A stretch of 64,000 nucleotides of DNA from Gemmatimonadota bacterium (lineage in GTDB: Bacteria > Gemmatimonadota > Gemmatimonadetes > Gemmatimonadales > GWC2-71-9): the NCBI GenBank assembly GCA_020350425.1, contig CP070716.1:2430967-2494966 (forward strand), read 5' to 3'. How positions within the stretch are numbered: the first letter of the stretch is position 1; the number at the start of each line of letters is the position of its first letter. Under the pieces are notes generated by a model. That model had not been told where the DNA came from, searched no databases, and saw only the letters and a program-made list of their open reading frames with translations. The position numbers and the translations under genes are program-made. Shown piece by piece: positions 1 to 8,323 of the stretch.

Positions 1-381
1 CTGGAGGTCGGCGCCCAGCGAGAGCCCGAGCGGGATCGTCACCGTGAGCAGCAACGCCATGCAGCCGAACAGTAGCGCCCCCAGGTACTTCCCCAGGACC
101 AGCTCGACCTCGGTGATGGGCTGTGCCAGCACCACCTCCAGGGTCCCCGACCGGGCATCCTCCGACAGCGTGCGCATGGTGACCGCGGGCGCGAAGAAGA
201 GGAGGATCCAGGGCAGCAGCCCCAGCATCGGCCGCAGCGTAGCCAGGTTCTGCAGGTAGGCCGTACGGAAGAAGAGGAAGTTGTTGAACCCCAGGAAGAC
301 GACCAGCAGGATGTACCCCGTGGGGTGATCGAACAGGAACCGCAGCTCGCGGCGGGCGAGAGTCCACACCGGCTTCATCAT
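1..381 (-). CDS. ABC-2 type transporter permease, N-terminal part (cut by window edge)
   Basis: The first 127 residues of a membrane permease are visible; the rest lies beyond the left edge. The protein starts MMKPVWTLARREL, has a hydrophobic segment after HPTGY and a second around residues 50-65. It also carries the loop TLSEDARSGTLEVVL, typical of GldF/NosY-like ABC-2 permeases, in which a cytoplasmic amphipathic stretch follows the first membrane spans. The ATG forms an ATGA overlap with the stop of the upstream ATPase gene, so the two are translationally coupled and likely form one exporter. The substrate cannot be told; in related systems these permeases serve export or gliding-type transport. 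Confidence 0.85.
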   Translation of the reverse strand, partial: MMKPVWTLARRELRFLFDHPTGYILLVVFLGFNNFLFFRTAYLQNLATLRPMLGLLPWILLFFAPAVTMRTLSEDARSGTLEVVLAQPITEVELVLGKYLGALLFGCMALLLTVTIPLGLSLGADLQ

Positions 382-1319
382 TCGCCCGCCCCTCCCGTGA
401 GCTGCCGGAATAGCTCCTCGAGGCTGCGCGTCTCCTGGTGCAGCTCGTAGAGCGTCCAGCCGCGCTCCCGGGCCTGTGCGAACACGTCGGGCCGTACGTC
501 CCGGGAGCCGTCGGTGGTGAGGGTGACCGCCACCCGGTCGCCGCCCCGCGGGTGTGGCCCCTCCACGCTCAGCACGCCGGGCACACTTCCGAGGGCCGCG
601 GCCACCCCCTCGCCCAGGACCTCGACGTGGACCTGTACCGCGCCCTCGGCCTGCGCCGTGAGCTGCTCGACCGGGCCGTCGGCGGCGAGGCGGCCCCGAT
701 GAATGACCAGGATCCGGCTGCAGGTATGGCGCACCTCGGGGAGCACGTGGGTGGAGAGCATGACCGTGCGCTCGCGGCCCAGCTCGTTGATCAGGCGGCG
801 GATCTCGACCCGCTGATTCGGGTCCAGCCCCTCGGTGGGCTCGTCCAGCACCAGGAGATCGGGCCGGTGCAGGATCGCCTGGGCCAGCCCGACCCGCTGG
901 CGGTAGCCCTTGGAGAGCTCGCCGATCGGGCGGTAGTAGACCTCCCCGATCCCCGTGCGGGCGATCGCCTCCTCCAACGCCCGCCGGCCGTCCGGGCCGG
1001 TCAGCCCCCGCAGACGCGCGACGAAATCGAGGTACTCGGCCACCGCCATCTCGTCGTACAGCGGATTGCTCTCGGGCAGGTACCCGATGCGGCGCTTCGC
1101 CTCCCTGCCGGCCTCCGCCAGGGGCACGCCGTCGAATCGGATCTCGCCCTCGTCGGGCTCGTAGAACTGGGTGATCAGACGCATCGTGGTGGACTTCCCG
1201 GCCCCGTTGGGGCCGAGGAACCCCACCACCTCCCCGCGATCGACCGCAAAGCTCGCGGAGTCCACGGCGGTCACGCCGTTGAAGCGCTTGGTGACGTTGG
1301 TGAGGCTAAGCAGCGGCAT
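378..1319 (-). CDS. ABC transporter ATP-binding protein (GldA/CcmA-like)
   Basis: This 313-aa ATPase powers the ABC-2 permease encoded just downstream. Visible motifs are Walker A GPNGAGKST, signature LSKGYRQRVGLAQ, Walker B LLVLDEPTEGLDP and the switch-histidine region MLSTHV. After the ATPase core, about 80 C-terminal residues resemble the accessory domain of GldA-type exporter ATPases. I chose the ATG that gives MPLLSLTNVTKRF; a frame-compatible start eight codons upstream adds no conserved sequence. It is divergent from the membrane protein operon at 1466, and the promoters of both should lie in the 146-bp gap. Confidence 0.93.
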   Translation of the reverse strand: MPLLSLTNVTKRFNGVTAVDSASFAVDRGEVVGFLGPNGAGKSTTMRLITQFYEPDEGEIRFDGVPLAEAGREAKRRIGYLPESNPLYDEMAVAEYLDFVARLRGLTGPDGRRALEEAIARTGIGEVYYRPIGELSKGYRQRVGLAQAILHRPDLLVLDEPTEGLDPNQRVEIRRLINELGRERTVMLSTHVLPEVRHTCSRILVIHRGRLAADGPVEQLTAQAEGAVQVHVEVLGEGVAAALGSVPGVLSVEGPHPRGGDRVAVTLTTDGSRDVRPDVFAQARERGWTLYELHQETRSLEELFRQLTGGAGE

Positions 1320-1412
1320 TGGGTCGGGCAGCATTCTAACCACAGCCTGCCGGGGCGTTCAACCCCGACCCCCGTCAAGCGGGCGAATCTCTTGCGTCTC
1401 ATGCCCGGAAAC

Positions 1413-1426
1413 GTACTTTAAAGTAC
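1413..1426. promoter_or_regulatory. Perfect 14-bp palindrome, candidate operator
   Basis: GTACTTTAAAGTAC reads the same on both strands and lies 40 bp before the rightward operon at 1466. A related half-site AAAGTCCTTTA follows at 1427-1437. A candidate promoter TTGCGT (1392-1397), 16-bp spacer, TACTTT (1414-1419) would place the palindrome over the -10 element. The winged-helix regulator encoded in the same operon is the natural candidate to bind it, which would mean autoregulation. The palindrome is seen directly; binding is inference. Confidence 0.55.
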
Positions 1427-1465
1427 AAAGTCCTTTACCCATTCCGGCATCTCGGGGGAGGAGCC

Positions 1466-2047
1466 GTGTCCATTCCCACGCACGAGGACCAGCGGGACGC
1501 GAAGGAGACGCTGGCGTTCATCCGGCGCACCATGGAGTCGGCGTCGACGTACACCGCCGTCTCCGGTTGGGGGCTGGTCGCGGTCGGCACCGTCGGGCTG
1601 GTGGCGGCGTGGCTGGCCTGGAGCGGCAATCTGGGAGCCGACCTGCGCATCTGGATCCCCGCCGCTCTCCTCTCGGTCCCCATCGCGACCGCCTTCAACG
1701 TCACGAAGGCACGGCGGCTCGAGGTACCCATCTGGACCGGAGCGATCCGCAAGGTGGTCTGGGTCATGGCACCCACCCTCGTGGCGGGGGGACTGCTCAC
1801 CATCGCGCTGGCGGAACAGGGAACGACCGGCCTGCTGCCGGGCACCTGGCTCGCGCTGTATGGAGCCGGGGTGACCGCGGGCGGGACGATCTCCGTCCGG
1901 GCGATCCGGGGGATGGGGGTCCTCTTCCTGATCCTGGGGGCGGTGGCGCTGCTCCGGCCCGAGTGGGGGCTTCCCCTGCTGGCTCTCGGGTTCGGCGGCC
2001 TGCACGTGGCCATCGGACTCGACATTGTGCTGCGGCATGGCGGATAG
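1466..2047 (+). CDS. Hypothetical integral membrane protein
   Basis: This 193-aa protein has a charged N-terminus (residues 1-30) and then five or six hydrophobic segments, including VAVGTVGLVAAWLAW, WIPAALLSVPIATAF and GVLFLILGAVALL. No catalytic motif is visible. The start ATG follows GGGGGAGGAGCCGTG, a workable ribosome binding site. Its end overlaps the start of the winged-helix regulator by 11 nt, so the two are co-translated. Membrane protein plus small regulator pairs of this type are common in high-GC soil bacteria, and the regulator may control the membrane protein. Function unknown. Confidence 0.8.
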   Translation: MSIPTHEDQRDAKETLAFIRRTMESASTYTAVSGWGLVAVGTVGLVAAWLAWSGNLGADLRIWIPAALLSVPIATAFNVTKARRLEVPIWTGAIRKVVWVMAPTLVAGGLLTIALAEQGTTGLLPGTWLALYGAGVTAGGTISVRAIRGMGVLFLILGAVALLRPEWGLPLLALGFGGLHVAIGLDIVLRHGG

Positions 2048-2360
2048 CACGACCACCGAGACGCTCGACCGGCTGATCCACGAGCGCATCCGCCTCGGGA
2101 TCGTGTCGGCGCTCGCGGCGGAGGAGCGCATGAGCTTCGCCGACCTGAAGCAGGTGCTGCGCACCAGCGACGGGAACTTGAGCGTCCACGCCCGCAAGCT
2201 GGAGGAGGCCGGTTACATCAAGGTGTCCAAGGGATTCGAGGACCGGAAGCCGAAGACCGAGTACCGCCTCACCACGAAGGGGCGGCGGGCGCTCGAGACG
2301 TACCTGGCGCAGATGGAGGCCATCTTGAGCGAAGCACGCGACGCGCTGGAGCGAACATGA
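2037..2360 (+). CDS. Winged-helix transcriptional regulator (HTH_34/MarR-like)
   Basis: This 107-aa protein is essentially one winged-helix DNA-binding domain. It shows the recognition region SFADLKQVLRTSDGNLSVH, followed by the wing segment EEAGYIKVSKGFEDRKPKTEY and a C-terminal helix. The pattern LTTKGRRAL is typical of small dimeric regulators of the HTH_34/ArsR-MarR fold class. There is no ligand-binding domain. It is encoded between the membrane protein and uppS, overlapping both (11 nt and 4 nt). The likely target is the palindrome at 1413-1426. Confidence 0.88.
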   Translation: MADSTTTETLDRLIHERIRLGIVSALAAEERMSFADLKQVLRTSDGNLSVHARKLEEAGYIKVSKGFEDRKPKTEYRLTTKGRRALETYLAQMEAILSEARDALERT

Positions 2361-3088
2361 ACGGCATGCACGTCGGGATCATCATGGACGGCAACGGACG
2401 GTGGGCACGGGGTCAGGGGAAGCCCCGCTGGCGCGGCCACCTGGCCGGGGTCGACAGCCTGCGGGACGTGGTGCGGGGCGCGCCGGACCTCGGCGTCACC
2501 ACGCTCACGGTCTACGCGTTCTCGGCCGACAACTGGAAGCGACCCCCGACCGAGGTGGGGAGGCTGTTCTGGCTGCTGCGCGAGTACTGCCTGCGCGAGC
2601 GCGCCGAGCTGCTGGAGAACGGAGTGCGGGTCACGCACATCGGCCGCCGCGACCGCATTCCGCGGTCCGCGCTGCGCCAGCTGGAGGAGACGGAGCACGC
2701 CACCGCTCGGGGCCGACGACTCCACTTGCGCCTGGCCATCGACTACAGCGCCCGCTGGGCCATCGCCGAAGCCACCCACGCCCTGGCGCGCAAGGTGAAG
2801 CGCGGCCAGCTCGATCCCAACGCAATCACGCCGGATCTGCTGCACCGCCGGATCTGCGGCAACGTGCCGGAGCCCGATTTCATTATCCGCACCGCCGGAG
2901 AGCAGCGCCTGTCCGACTTCCTGCTGTGGGAGCTCGCCTATGCGGAGCTCTACTTCACGCCGTTGCTGTGGCCCGATTTCCGCCGCGGCGACCTGGCCGT
3001 GGCGCTCTCCGAGTATCGCCAGCGGGAGCGCCGCTTCGGGGCGGTGCCCGCGGAGCGGGCTGCGAAGCCCGAGGCGGCTGCCAGCTGA
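2357..3088 (+). CDS. uppS: Isoprenyl transferase (cis-prenyltransferase, undecaprenyl diphosphate synthase family)
   Basis: The enzyme adds isopentenyl diphosphate units in cis to an allylic diphosphate, making the lipid carrier for wall synthesis. At the N-terminus HVGIIMDGNGRWA carries the catalytic Asp (residue 11). Further on are the FSADNWKRP loop and the C-terminal RTAGEQRLSDFLLW and FTPLLWPDF motifs that bind the homoallylic substrate. At 243 aa it is a normal length. The start overlaps the regulator stop (ATGA). The usual downstream cdsA/dxr partners are absent, so this may be a second, specialised cis-prenyltransferase rather than the housekeeping copy. Confidence 0.93.
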   Translation: MNGMHVGIIMDGNGRWARGQGKPRWRGHLAGVDSLRDVVRGAPDLGVTTLTVYAFSADNWKRPPTEVGRLFWLLREYCLRERAELLENGVRVTHIGRRDRIPRSALRQLEETEHATARGRRLHLRLAIDYSARWAIAEATHALARKVKRGQLDPNAITPDLLHRRICGNVPEPDFIIRTAGEQRLSDFLLWELAYAELYFTPLLWPDFRRGDLAVALSEYRQRERRFGAVPAERAAKPEAAAS

Positions 3089-3097
3089 CGTCCGCCT

Positions 3098-3113
3098 TGC
3101 CCCTGCGGGGGCA
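3098..3113 (+). terminator. Weak hairpin after uppS
   Basis: A 6-bp GC stem TGCCCC/GGGGCA with a four-base loop lies 10 bp after the uppS stop. It is followed by a short mixed T stretch (ATCTTTCT). It could be a weak intrinsic terminator for the 1466-3088 operon. Confidence 0.35.
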
Positions 3114-3215
3114 GACCCCGATCTTTCTCCGACCATTCGAATCGTGATTGGTCTCACGGCCCCCCCGGACGGGGCGTGATAGCGTGGAAAACCCGTTGAG
3201 TGAGGTTCGCAAGGC

Positions 3216-3683
3216 TTGAGGCTCTCTGGCACCCGACTCGCAACTGCGACGGCGCTCCTCGCGGCCGCAGCCGCTTGGGCGGCCCCGGTCGAGGCACAGC
3301 TGGCGGCGCGCAGTCCGGGTGGCGCCAACGCGCTGCAAGCCCCCGTGGCACCGGCGCTGCTCGTCGAGGCCCGGAATGCCGGAGCCACCGTGTCCCGGCC
3401 CGCCTTTCTGCCTGAGGTGCGCCAGGACTGGAGCGTGCGACCCGCCGCCGTGAATCGACCAGCCATCCACAACGGGTTTGAGCTACCCGACCTCTCGGCT
3501 GAGCTGCGCTACCGTGCCAGCGGGATGCCCGCACCGGTGACGCTGGCGCGGCAGCTCCCGCTGGCGTTCGGCGTGGATGACGTGCTGGACAGCTTCAGCG
3601 ACCGGCGCGCCCTGCAGCAGGTCTTTCCAGGGCTCAAGAGCGCGAGCCGCGTGTTCCGGCTCGGGGGCAGCATTCGGTTCTAG
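3216..3683 (+). CDS. Exported hypothetical protein
   Basis: This 155-aa protein starts with TTG and has a clear signal peptide: MRLSGTR, then an alanine-rich hydrophobic core, with a likely cleavage after PVEAQ near residue 28. The mature part has no recognisable domain; it ends in VFRLGGSIRF, a hydrophobic/aromatic C-terminus of the sort seen in outer-membrane proteins. Only one strand of this 127-bp-flanked stretch gives a sensible protein, which supports it as a gene, but the TTG start lowers certainty. It converges with the membrane protein at 3770. Confidence 0.6.
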   Translation: MRLSGTRLATATALLAAAAAWAAPVEAQLAARSPGGANALQAPVAPALLVEARNAGATVSRPAFLPEVRQDWSVRPAAVNRPAIHNGFELPDLSAELRYRASGMPAPVTLARQLPLAFGVDDVLDSFSDRRALQQVFPGLKSASRVFRLGGSIRF

Positions 3684-3769
3684 GCGCGGCAATCGATCGT
3701 CAGCACAACCATCCCGCCCACGACCGCACCCGCCCACAGCCTCCCGCCACGCCCTGCGTCGGGGTCGCC

Positions 3770-4339
3770 TTACGCCACCACGTCGGCGAGTGGCCGCGGG
3801 GCAATCCTCCACGCCAGAACCAGCCCGACGATCACCCAGGTCACTACGCCATTCGCCGCCAGCAGAAAGACGTAGCCCGGCGGGTACAGCTCCTGGCCCC
3901 ACATCGGGAGGTACGCCGCCAGCGCAAGGAAGGCGCCGAACAGCGCGACCACGAACACGCGCGCGCCGTAGCCGGGACGCGCGGTGCCGCACAGGACCAT
4001 GAGGAGCCAGGCCGGGACAATCGGCGCAAGCAGCAGCGCGAGGTCCGACACGACGAATTGCGCGAGTCCGCCGGCGCCCTCGGGCAGCGCGTGCACCCGG
4101 AAGATCGGGCCCTCCGCATACCGCTCCAGGAAGAGGGAGTCGTGGGGGAACTTGCCGGGAACGAGGTAGACCCCGGTTTGCGTGAGATTCTCGTCGAGCG
4201 CGGCGAGGACCAGTTCTTCGTTCGGAGCCTCCATGTTCCCCATCCGGTCGCGCAGGGGAAGGAGGCTTCCCACGACCGCGGTCCACACAATCGCTGCGAC
4301 ACCTCCCAGCAGTCCGGCCCAAAGCACTCGCGGATTCAT
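3770..4339 (-). CDS. Hypothetical membrane protein
   Basis: This 189-aa protein has an N-terminal membrane segment (VLWAGLLGGVAAIVWTAVVG) and then an external loop of about 70 residues. Three more spans follow near residues 98-115, 127-145 and 155-175. The loop contains ENLTQTGVYLVPG and a PEG-rich stretch, with no catalytic motif that I recognise. It lies 50 bp downstream of the S9 peptidase gene on the same strand and may share its transcript. Function unknown. Confidence 0.78.
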   Translation of the reverse strand: MNPRVLWAGLLGGVAAIVWTAVVGSLLPLRDRMGNMEAPNEELVLAALDENLTQTGVYLVPGKFPHDSLFLERYAEGPIFRVHALPEGAGGLAQFVVSDLALLLAPIVPAWLLMVLCGTARPGYGARVFVVALFGAFLALAAYLPMWGQELYPPGYVFLLAANGVVTWVIVGLVLAWRIAPRPLADVVA

Positions 4340-4389
4340 TCGGCCCTCCTTGTCTCAGCGCCCCGGTCCTGCAGGCCGCCGGTTCGCCG

Positions 4390-7218
4390 TCACGGCACGG
4401 GCTGCTCCTCAACCAGCTCCAGCCCCAGCGTCCGTGCCTTGTCAACAGCCGAGATGCCCTCTGCCAGCCACACGGGAGGCGGCGCGCCCCTGAGGTAGTG
4501 GTCGAAGTACTGCTGCATCCTGATGTTCCAGTCCCGCTTCTCGGCAAAGTCCGTGGGCCAGTGCAGCTCGCCGGTGTAGTTGACCAGCCAGGCCGGCTTG
4601 TCCAGGCGCCGCAGTGCCATGAACATCTCGACCCCCTGGGTCCACGGCACCGCGTGGTCGCGATCGTTGTGCATCATGAGCAACGGGGTCTCGATCTTGT
4701 CGGCCCAGAACAGGGGGGAGTTCTCGATGTAGCGCTGCGGCGCGTCCCACAGGGTGGCCCCGATGCGCGATTGGGTCCGCTCGTACTGGAACATCCGGCT
4801 CATCCCCGAGCCGTAGCGGATCCCCCCGTAGGCGCTCGTCATGTTGGCCACGGGTGCCCCGCCGGCGGCCGCCTTGAAGAGGTCCGTGCGGGTGACGATG
4901 TAGGCAATCTGGTACCCGGCCCAGCTGTGCCCCTGGATGCCGATGTTCGCCTCGTCGATGAACCCCTGCTCGACCAGCTTGAGCGTACCCGGCACGATGC
5001 TGTGGAGCGCACTTTCCCCGGGGTAGCCGATACGATACCGCACGTCTGGCATGAACACCACGTACCCACGGCTCGCGTAGAACGTGGGCCGGATGACCGA
5101 GCGGTGGGGGACTGGCGCGTGGTACGAGTGCAGGTTGTCCGAGTCGCGCTCGTAGAATTGCACGATCAGCGGATACTTCCTGCTCGGATCGAAATTCTCG
5201 GGTCGGTACACCAGTCCCTGAAGCGGCACCCCCGATCCCGAGGTCCACTCCACGAGCTCCACCGTAGCCCAGGTGTACTGCGACTGCTGCGGGTTGGCGT
5301 CGGTCACCTGTCGCGCCGCGGCGAACTCGAGATCGCTCACCCACAGATTGGGAAACTCGGCGACCGACTCGCGGCTGAACACGACCACATCGGCATCCTT
5401 CGCTTTCCGGAGCCCCCCGAACGCGCGATCCATGTAGACGAGGCGTTCAGGCGCGGCGTCGGCAGTCAGTCGCTCGCGGTAGAACCCCGCCGCCTTGGTG
5501 CGGTAGTGGAACGCCGATAGCAGCAGCGGCGCGTCCGGATCGATGGCCTCGTCGTCGGGCTCGAGCCGCACGGAGCGGAACCGCAGGTTCTCGCGGCGTC
5601 CCACGCCGTCGGTGACGTTGCGCGGCGCGGCGCGGCCCGTAGGGTCGGTTGCCCACACGTCGTGGCGGTCGTACACCAGGAACCACTTCTCGTCGTCCGT
5701 CCACCCCGCGCTCCCATAGGGAAACCTCGGCGCCGGATGGTCGTCGTCCTCGTCGAACAGCGGATGGGGAATGCCCGCGGTGAGCTTCACCGTGCGATCC
5801 CGTCCCGTGTGGCGCGCGTACCAGGCGTCGTCGTGGTGGTCGTACCAGACCGCGTACGTGCCGTTGGGCGAGAGTCTCACATTCGCCTGGGTCTTCCGCA
5901 GGAGCAGCTCCCGCTGGCCGGAGCGGGCATCCACGAGGTAGACATCTTCGTACGAGGGCCAGTCCCACGAGACCAACACGCGGTAGGGCAGGTCGGACGA
6001 CCCGATGGCGACGTCCGCGTCGCCCTTTGCACCCAGCGCGATGGTCGGCATGTCGTCGGTCGCGAGCTGCACGATGCGGTTTCGCCGCAGATCCGCCACC
6101 GCCGTATAGCTCCGCTTCCGCTCGTCGTCGAGCTGTTCCTGCTGCATCGACTGGAGATACGGATCCCGCCAGTGCCAGATATCGACGTCGACCTTCTCTT
6201 CTTCGAGCAGCGTGTCTTTGGGAGCGGGCTCGGGTCGCGGTGCCGTCCCGAAGAAGAGGCGGCGGCCATTCGGCGAGAACGACAGCGCGCCGTGCTCGCT
6301 CACCCACCAGCCGGCGGGGATCCCCACCGTGCCTTCGGCGCCGAGGAGTCGCGCCATGTCGTCTCCCTCACGCCAGTGGTACAGCGCGTAGCCCGGTTGA
6401 TCCGCGTCGGGATCGTCGCGGTTCGTGAGGAACGCGAGCTGTCGCCCATCCTCGTCGAAGGTGAGGGAGCGGTACGAGCCGCGGCCCAAGCTCACCTGAC
6501 GCGCCGTACCCGCCTCGAGCGCTACCACCCACACGCCGTCACCCTCCCCGTCGCGCGTCGAGGTCACGTACGCCAACCGGCCCCCGTCTTCGCTGAAGGC
6601 GTAATCCTTGACGAACTCGAAGCGCCGCTCGTCGCCGCTGGTGAGATCGCGCAGCACCAGCGTCGTGCCCACCTCGCTCGGCTTCTTGTGCTTCGTCTCC
6701 TCCTCTTGTCCCTCGCCGCCCGATGCCTCGGCTGCTGCGGTGTCCTCCGGCTCCCGCTCCAGCAGGTAGGCGAGCCACACGGCCTGCTCCTCGGGCAGCC
6801 GGAACGACCTCACCCGCGCGATGCGCTCGATCACGCCGGTCGCGAGATTGACCAGGGCGAGGGAATCCTTCGGGAGGTCGTCTCCCTGCTTCTTGGCCCG
6901 CCTGGCCTCCCGCATCAGCGTCAGCTCCGGCTTGATCAACGCCACGACGAAGTTGGCGTCGGCCGAGAACCGCGCACCGGCGCCGCGCGGCAGCGAGTGC
7001 TCCGTACCGGCATCGAGAGCGCGCACCATCAGCGTGGCGTCGCCGTCCTGCAGCGTGAGGGAGTACAGCAGCCAGCGCCCATCGTGGGACAGGGTCTCGT
7101 CGTCGATTCCCATCCACACGTCGTAGGCGGAGTGATCGAGGGGCTGCTTGGCGGTCTGCTGGGCGCGGGCCAAGCCGGCGAGGAGCGTGAGCGCGGCGAG
7201 CGAGATGACGAGGCGCAT
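4390..7218 (-). CDS. Exported S9 family prolyl oligopeptidase-type peptidase
   Basis: This is a 942-aa secreted serine peptidase. A signal peptide (MRLVISLAALTLLAGLARAQ) leads into a long beta-propeller region of about residues 30-680 with repeated WD-like blades. The C-terminal alpha/beta hydrolase domain carries the nucleophile in GIQGHSWAGYQ (S765), the Asp in NDRDHAVP (D854) and the His in GELHWPTD (H886). The order Ser-Asp-His fits clan SC, family S9. I start at the ATG before the signal peptide; the open frame runs far upstream, but that part overlaps the divergent M23 gene and has no coding character. It probably degrades peptides outside the cytoplasm. Confidence 0.95.
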   Translation of the reverse strand: MRLVISLAALTLLAGLARAQQTAKQPLDHSAYDVWMGIDDETLSHDGRWLLYSLTLQDGDATLMVRALDAGTEHSLPRGAGARFSADANFVVALIKPELTLMREARRAKKQGDDLPKDSLALVNLATGVIERIARVRSFRLPEEQAVWLAYLLEREPEDTAAAEASGGEGQEEETKHKKPSEVGTTLVLRDLTSGDERRFEFVKDYAFSEDGGRLAYVTSTRDGEGDGVWVVALEAGTARQVSLGRGSYRSLTFDEDGRQLAFLTNRDDPDADQPGYALYHWREGDDMARLLGAEGTVGIPAGWWVSEHGALSFSPNGRRLFFGTAPRPEPAPKDTLLEEEKVDVDIWHWRDPYLQSMQQEQLDDERKRSYTAVADLRRNRIVQLATDDMPTIALGAKGDADVAIGSSDLPYRVLVSWDWPSYEDVYLVDARSGQRELLLRKTQANVRLSPNGTYAVWYDHHDDAWYARHTGRDRTVKLTAGIPHPLFDEDDDHPAPRFPYGSAGWTDDEKWFLVYDRHDVWATDPTGRAAPRNVTDGVGRRENLRFRSVRLEPDDEAIDPDAPLLLSAFHYRTKAAGFYRERLTADAAPERLVYMDRAFGGLRKAKDADVVVFSRESVAEFPNLWVSDLEFAAARQVTDANPQQSQYTWATVELVEWTSGSGVPLQGLVYRPENFDPSRKYPLIVQFYERDSDNLHSYHAPVPHRSVIRPTFYASRGYVVFMPDVRYRIGYPGESALHSIVPGTLKLVEQGFIDEANIGIQGHSWAGYQIAYIVTRTDLFKAAAGGAPVANMTSAYGGIRYGSGMSRMFQYERTQSRIGATLWDAPQRYIENSPLFWADKIETPLLMMHNDRDHAVPWTQGVEMFMALRRLDKPAWLVNYTGELHWPTDFAEKRDWNIRMQQYFDHYLRGAPPPVWLAEGISAVDKARTLGLELVEEQPVP

Positions 7219-7317
7219 GAGATCTCCAGGGCATAACGTGGGCTGTGGGAGGCCGCTGCGCGGGTGCCGCAAGCTAGGTCGGAGGCCACGCCGCCTCAAC
7301 CTCGCTATCTTTGGCGC

Positions 7318-8259
7318 ATGCTGATTCCCACCCTGACCGCCGTCGTAGCGATGATGGCGATGGCAATGCCCGGAGGATCGCCTGCGGGCCAGACTCCCGG
7401 GACGGACGTGTGGTGGTACCCCGAGCAGCCGCGGCAGGGGATCCTGCTGCGCCTCGTAGTCACGCCGGATACGGCGCGGACCTCCGGGACCGCCGAAGCG
7501 GTAGTGGAGGGATCTCTCGCCGGGCAGGCGCTCCACTTCGAGCCCCTGGCCGACGGACGGTACCAAGCCGTGGCAGCGGTGCCCGTGAGCGCTCGCGAGA
7601 CCATCCCGTTCCCGCTCACCATCACCTACGCGGAGGGAGAGCCCGAGCACCATTTCGTTCGCATCCCCGTGGCACGGGCGGCGTTCCCAATGGAGCGGCT
7701 GCGCGTGGCGCGCCAGTTCGTCGAGGAGCCTGACTCGGCGCTGCGCGTTCGGATCGAGGCTGAGCGCGAGGCCACGCGAGAGGTCCACCGTCGCTCCCTC
7801 GGCACGCCGCGCCTCTGGCAGGGCGATTTCGCCCGGCCCGCCGTGGGCCCCATCACGAGTGCCTTCGGCACGGAGCGGGTGTTCAATGGGGACGTCCAGA
7901 GCCGACACTGGGGAGTGGACCTCGATGGCGAGCAAGGGGACCCGGTGGTAGCCGCGAACCGAGGAGTGGTCGCCCTCGTGGGCGACTTCTACTACAGCGG
8001 CAACGTGGTGTACGTCGACCACGGCGAGGGCCTGGTGACCGCCTACCTGCACATGAGCGAAGTGCTCGTCGCGCGGGGCGATACCGTCGAGACCGGTCAG
8101 CCGGTCGGCAAGATCGGCGCCACCGGCCGGGTGACGGGACCACACCTGCACTGGCTCACGCGCTTCGGCCGGGTGTCGGTCGATCCCATGAGCGTTCTGG
8201 AGCTGGACCTGTCGATGTTCGGCGCCCCGGCGCACCCCGACACCACCGTGGCGCCGTAG
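7318..8259 (+). CDS. Exported M23 family metallopeptidase
   Basis: A 313-aa protein with an N-terminal hydrophobic signal (MLIPTLTAVVAMMAMAM), a beta-rich region of about 110 residues, then an M23 (LytM-type) domain. Metal ligands are visible in HWGVDLDGEQGDPV and in GPHLHW, and the GxVxxxGxxxxYGN-like run is present as GVVALVGDFYYSGN. These are the features of a catalytically competent Gly-Gly endopeptidase fold that cuts peptidoglycan cross-links. The start ATG was chosen because the signal begins there. It is divergent from the S9 peptidase with 99 bp between starts. Confidence 0.93.
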   Translation: MLIPTLTAVVAMMAMAMPGGSPAGQTPGTDVWWYPEQPRQGILLRLVVTPDTARTSGTAEAVVEGSLAGQALHFEPLADGRYQAVAAVPVSARETIPFPLTITYAEGEPEHHFVRIPVARAAFPMERLRVARQFVEEPDSALRVRIEAEREATREVHRRSLGTPRLWQGDFARPAVGPITSAFGTERVFNGDVQSRHWGVDLDGEQGDPVVAANRGVVALVGDFYYSGNVVYVDHGEGLVTAYLHMSEVLVARGDTVETGQPVGKIGATGRVTGPHLHWLTRFGRVSVDPMSVLELDLSMFGAPAHPDTTVAP

Positions 8260-8323
8260 GCCGTGCGATCCGGGCCGCAAGAATCGGGTTGAGACCGGTC
8301 ACCGGAAGCTCCAGTTTGGCTCC

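Noticed and set aside
5662-7236. A 524-aa frame opposite the S9 peptidase
   Set aside because: No recognisable domain, and it lies entirely antisense to a clear peptidase.
7219-8280. Upstream extension of the S9 peptidase frame by about 350 residues
   Set aside because: It overlaps the M23 gene on the other strand, and the signal peptide marks the real start at 7218.
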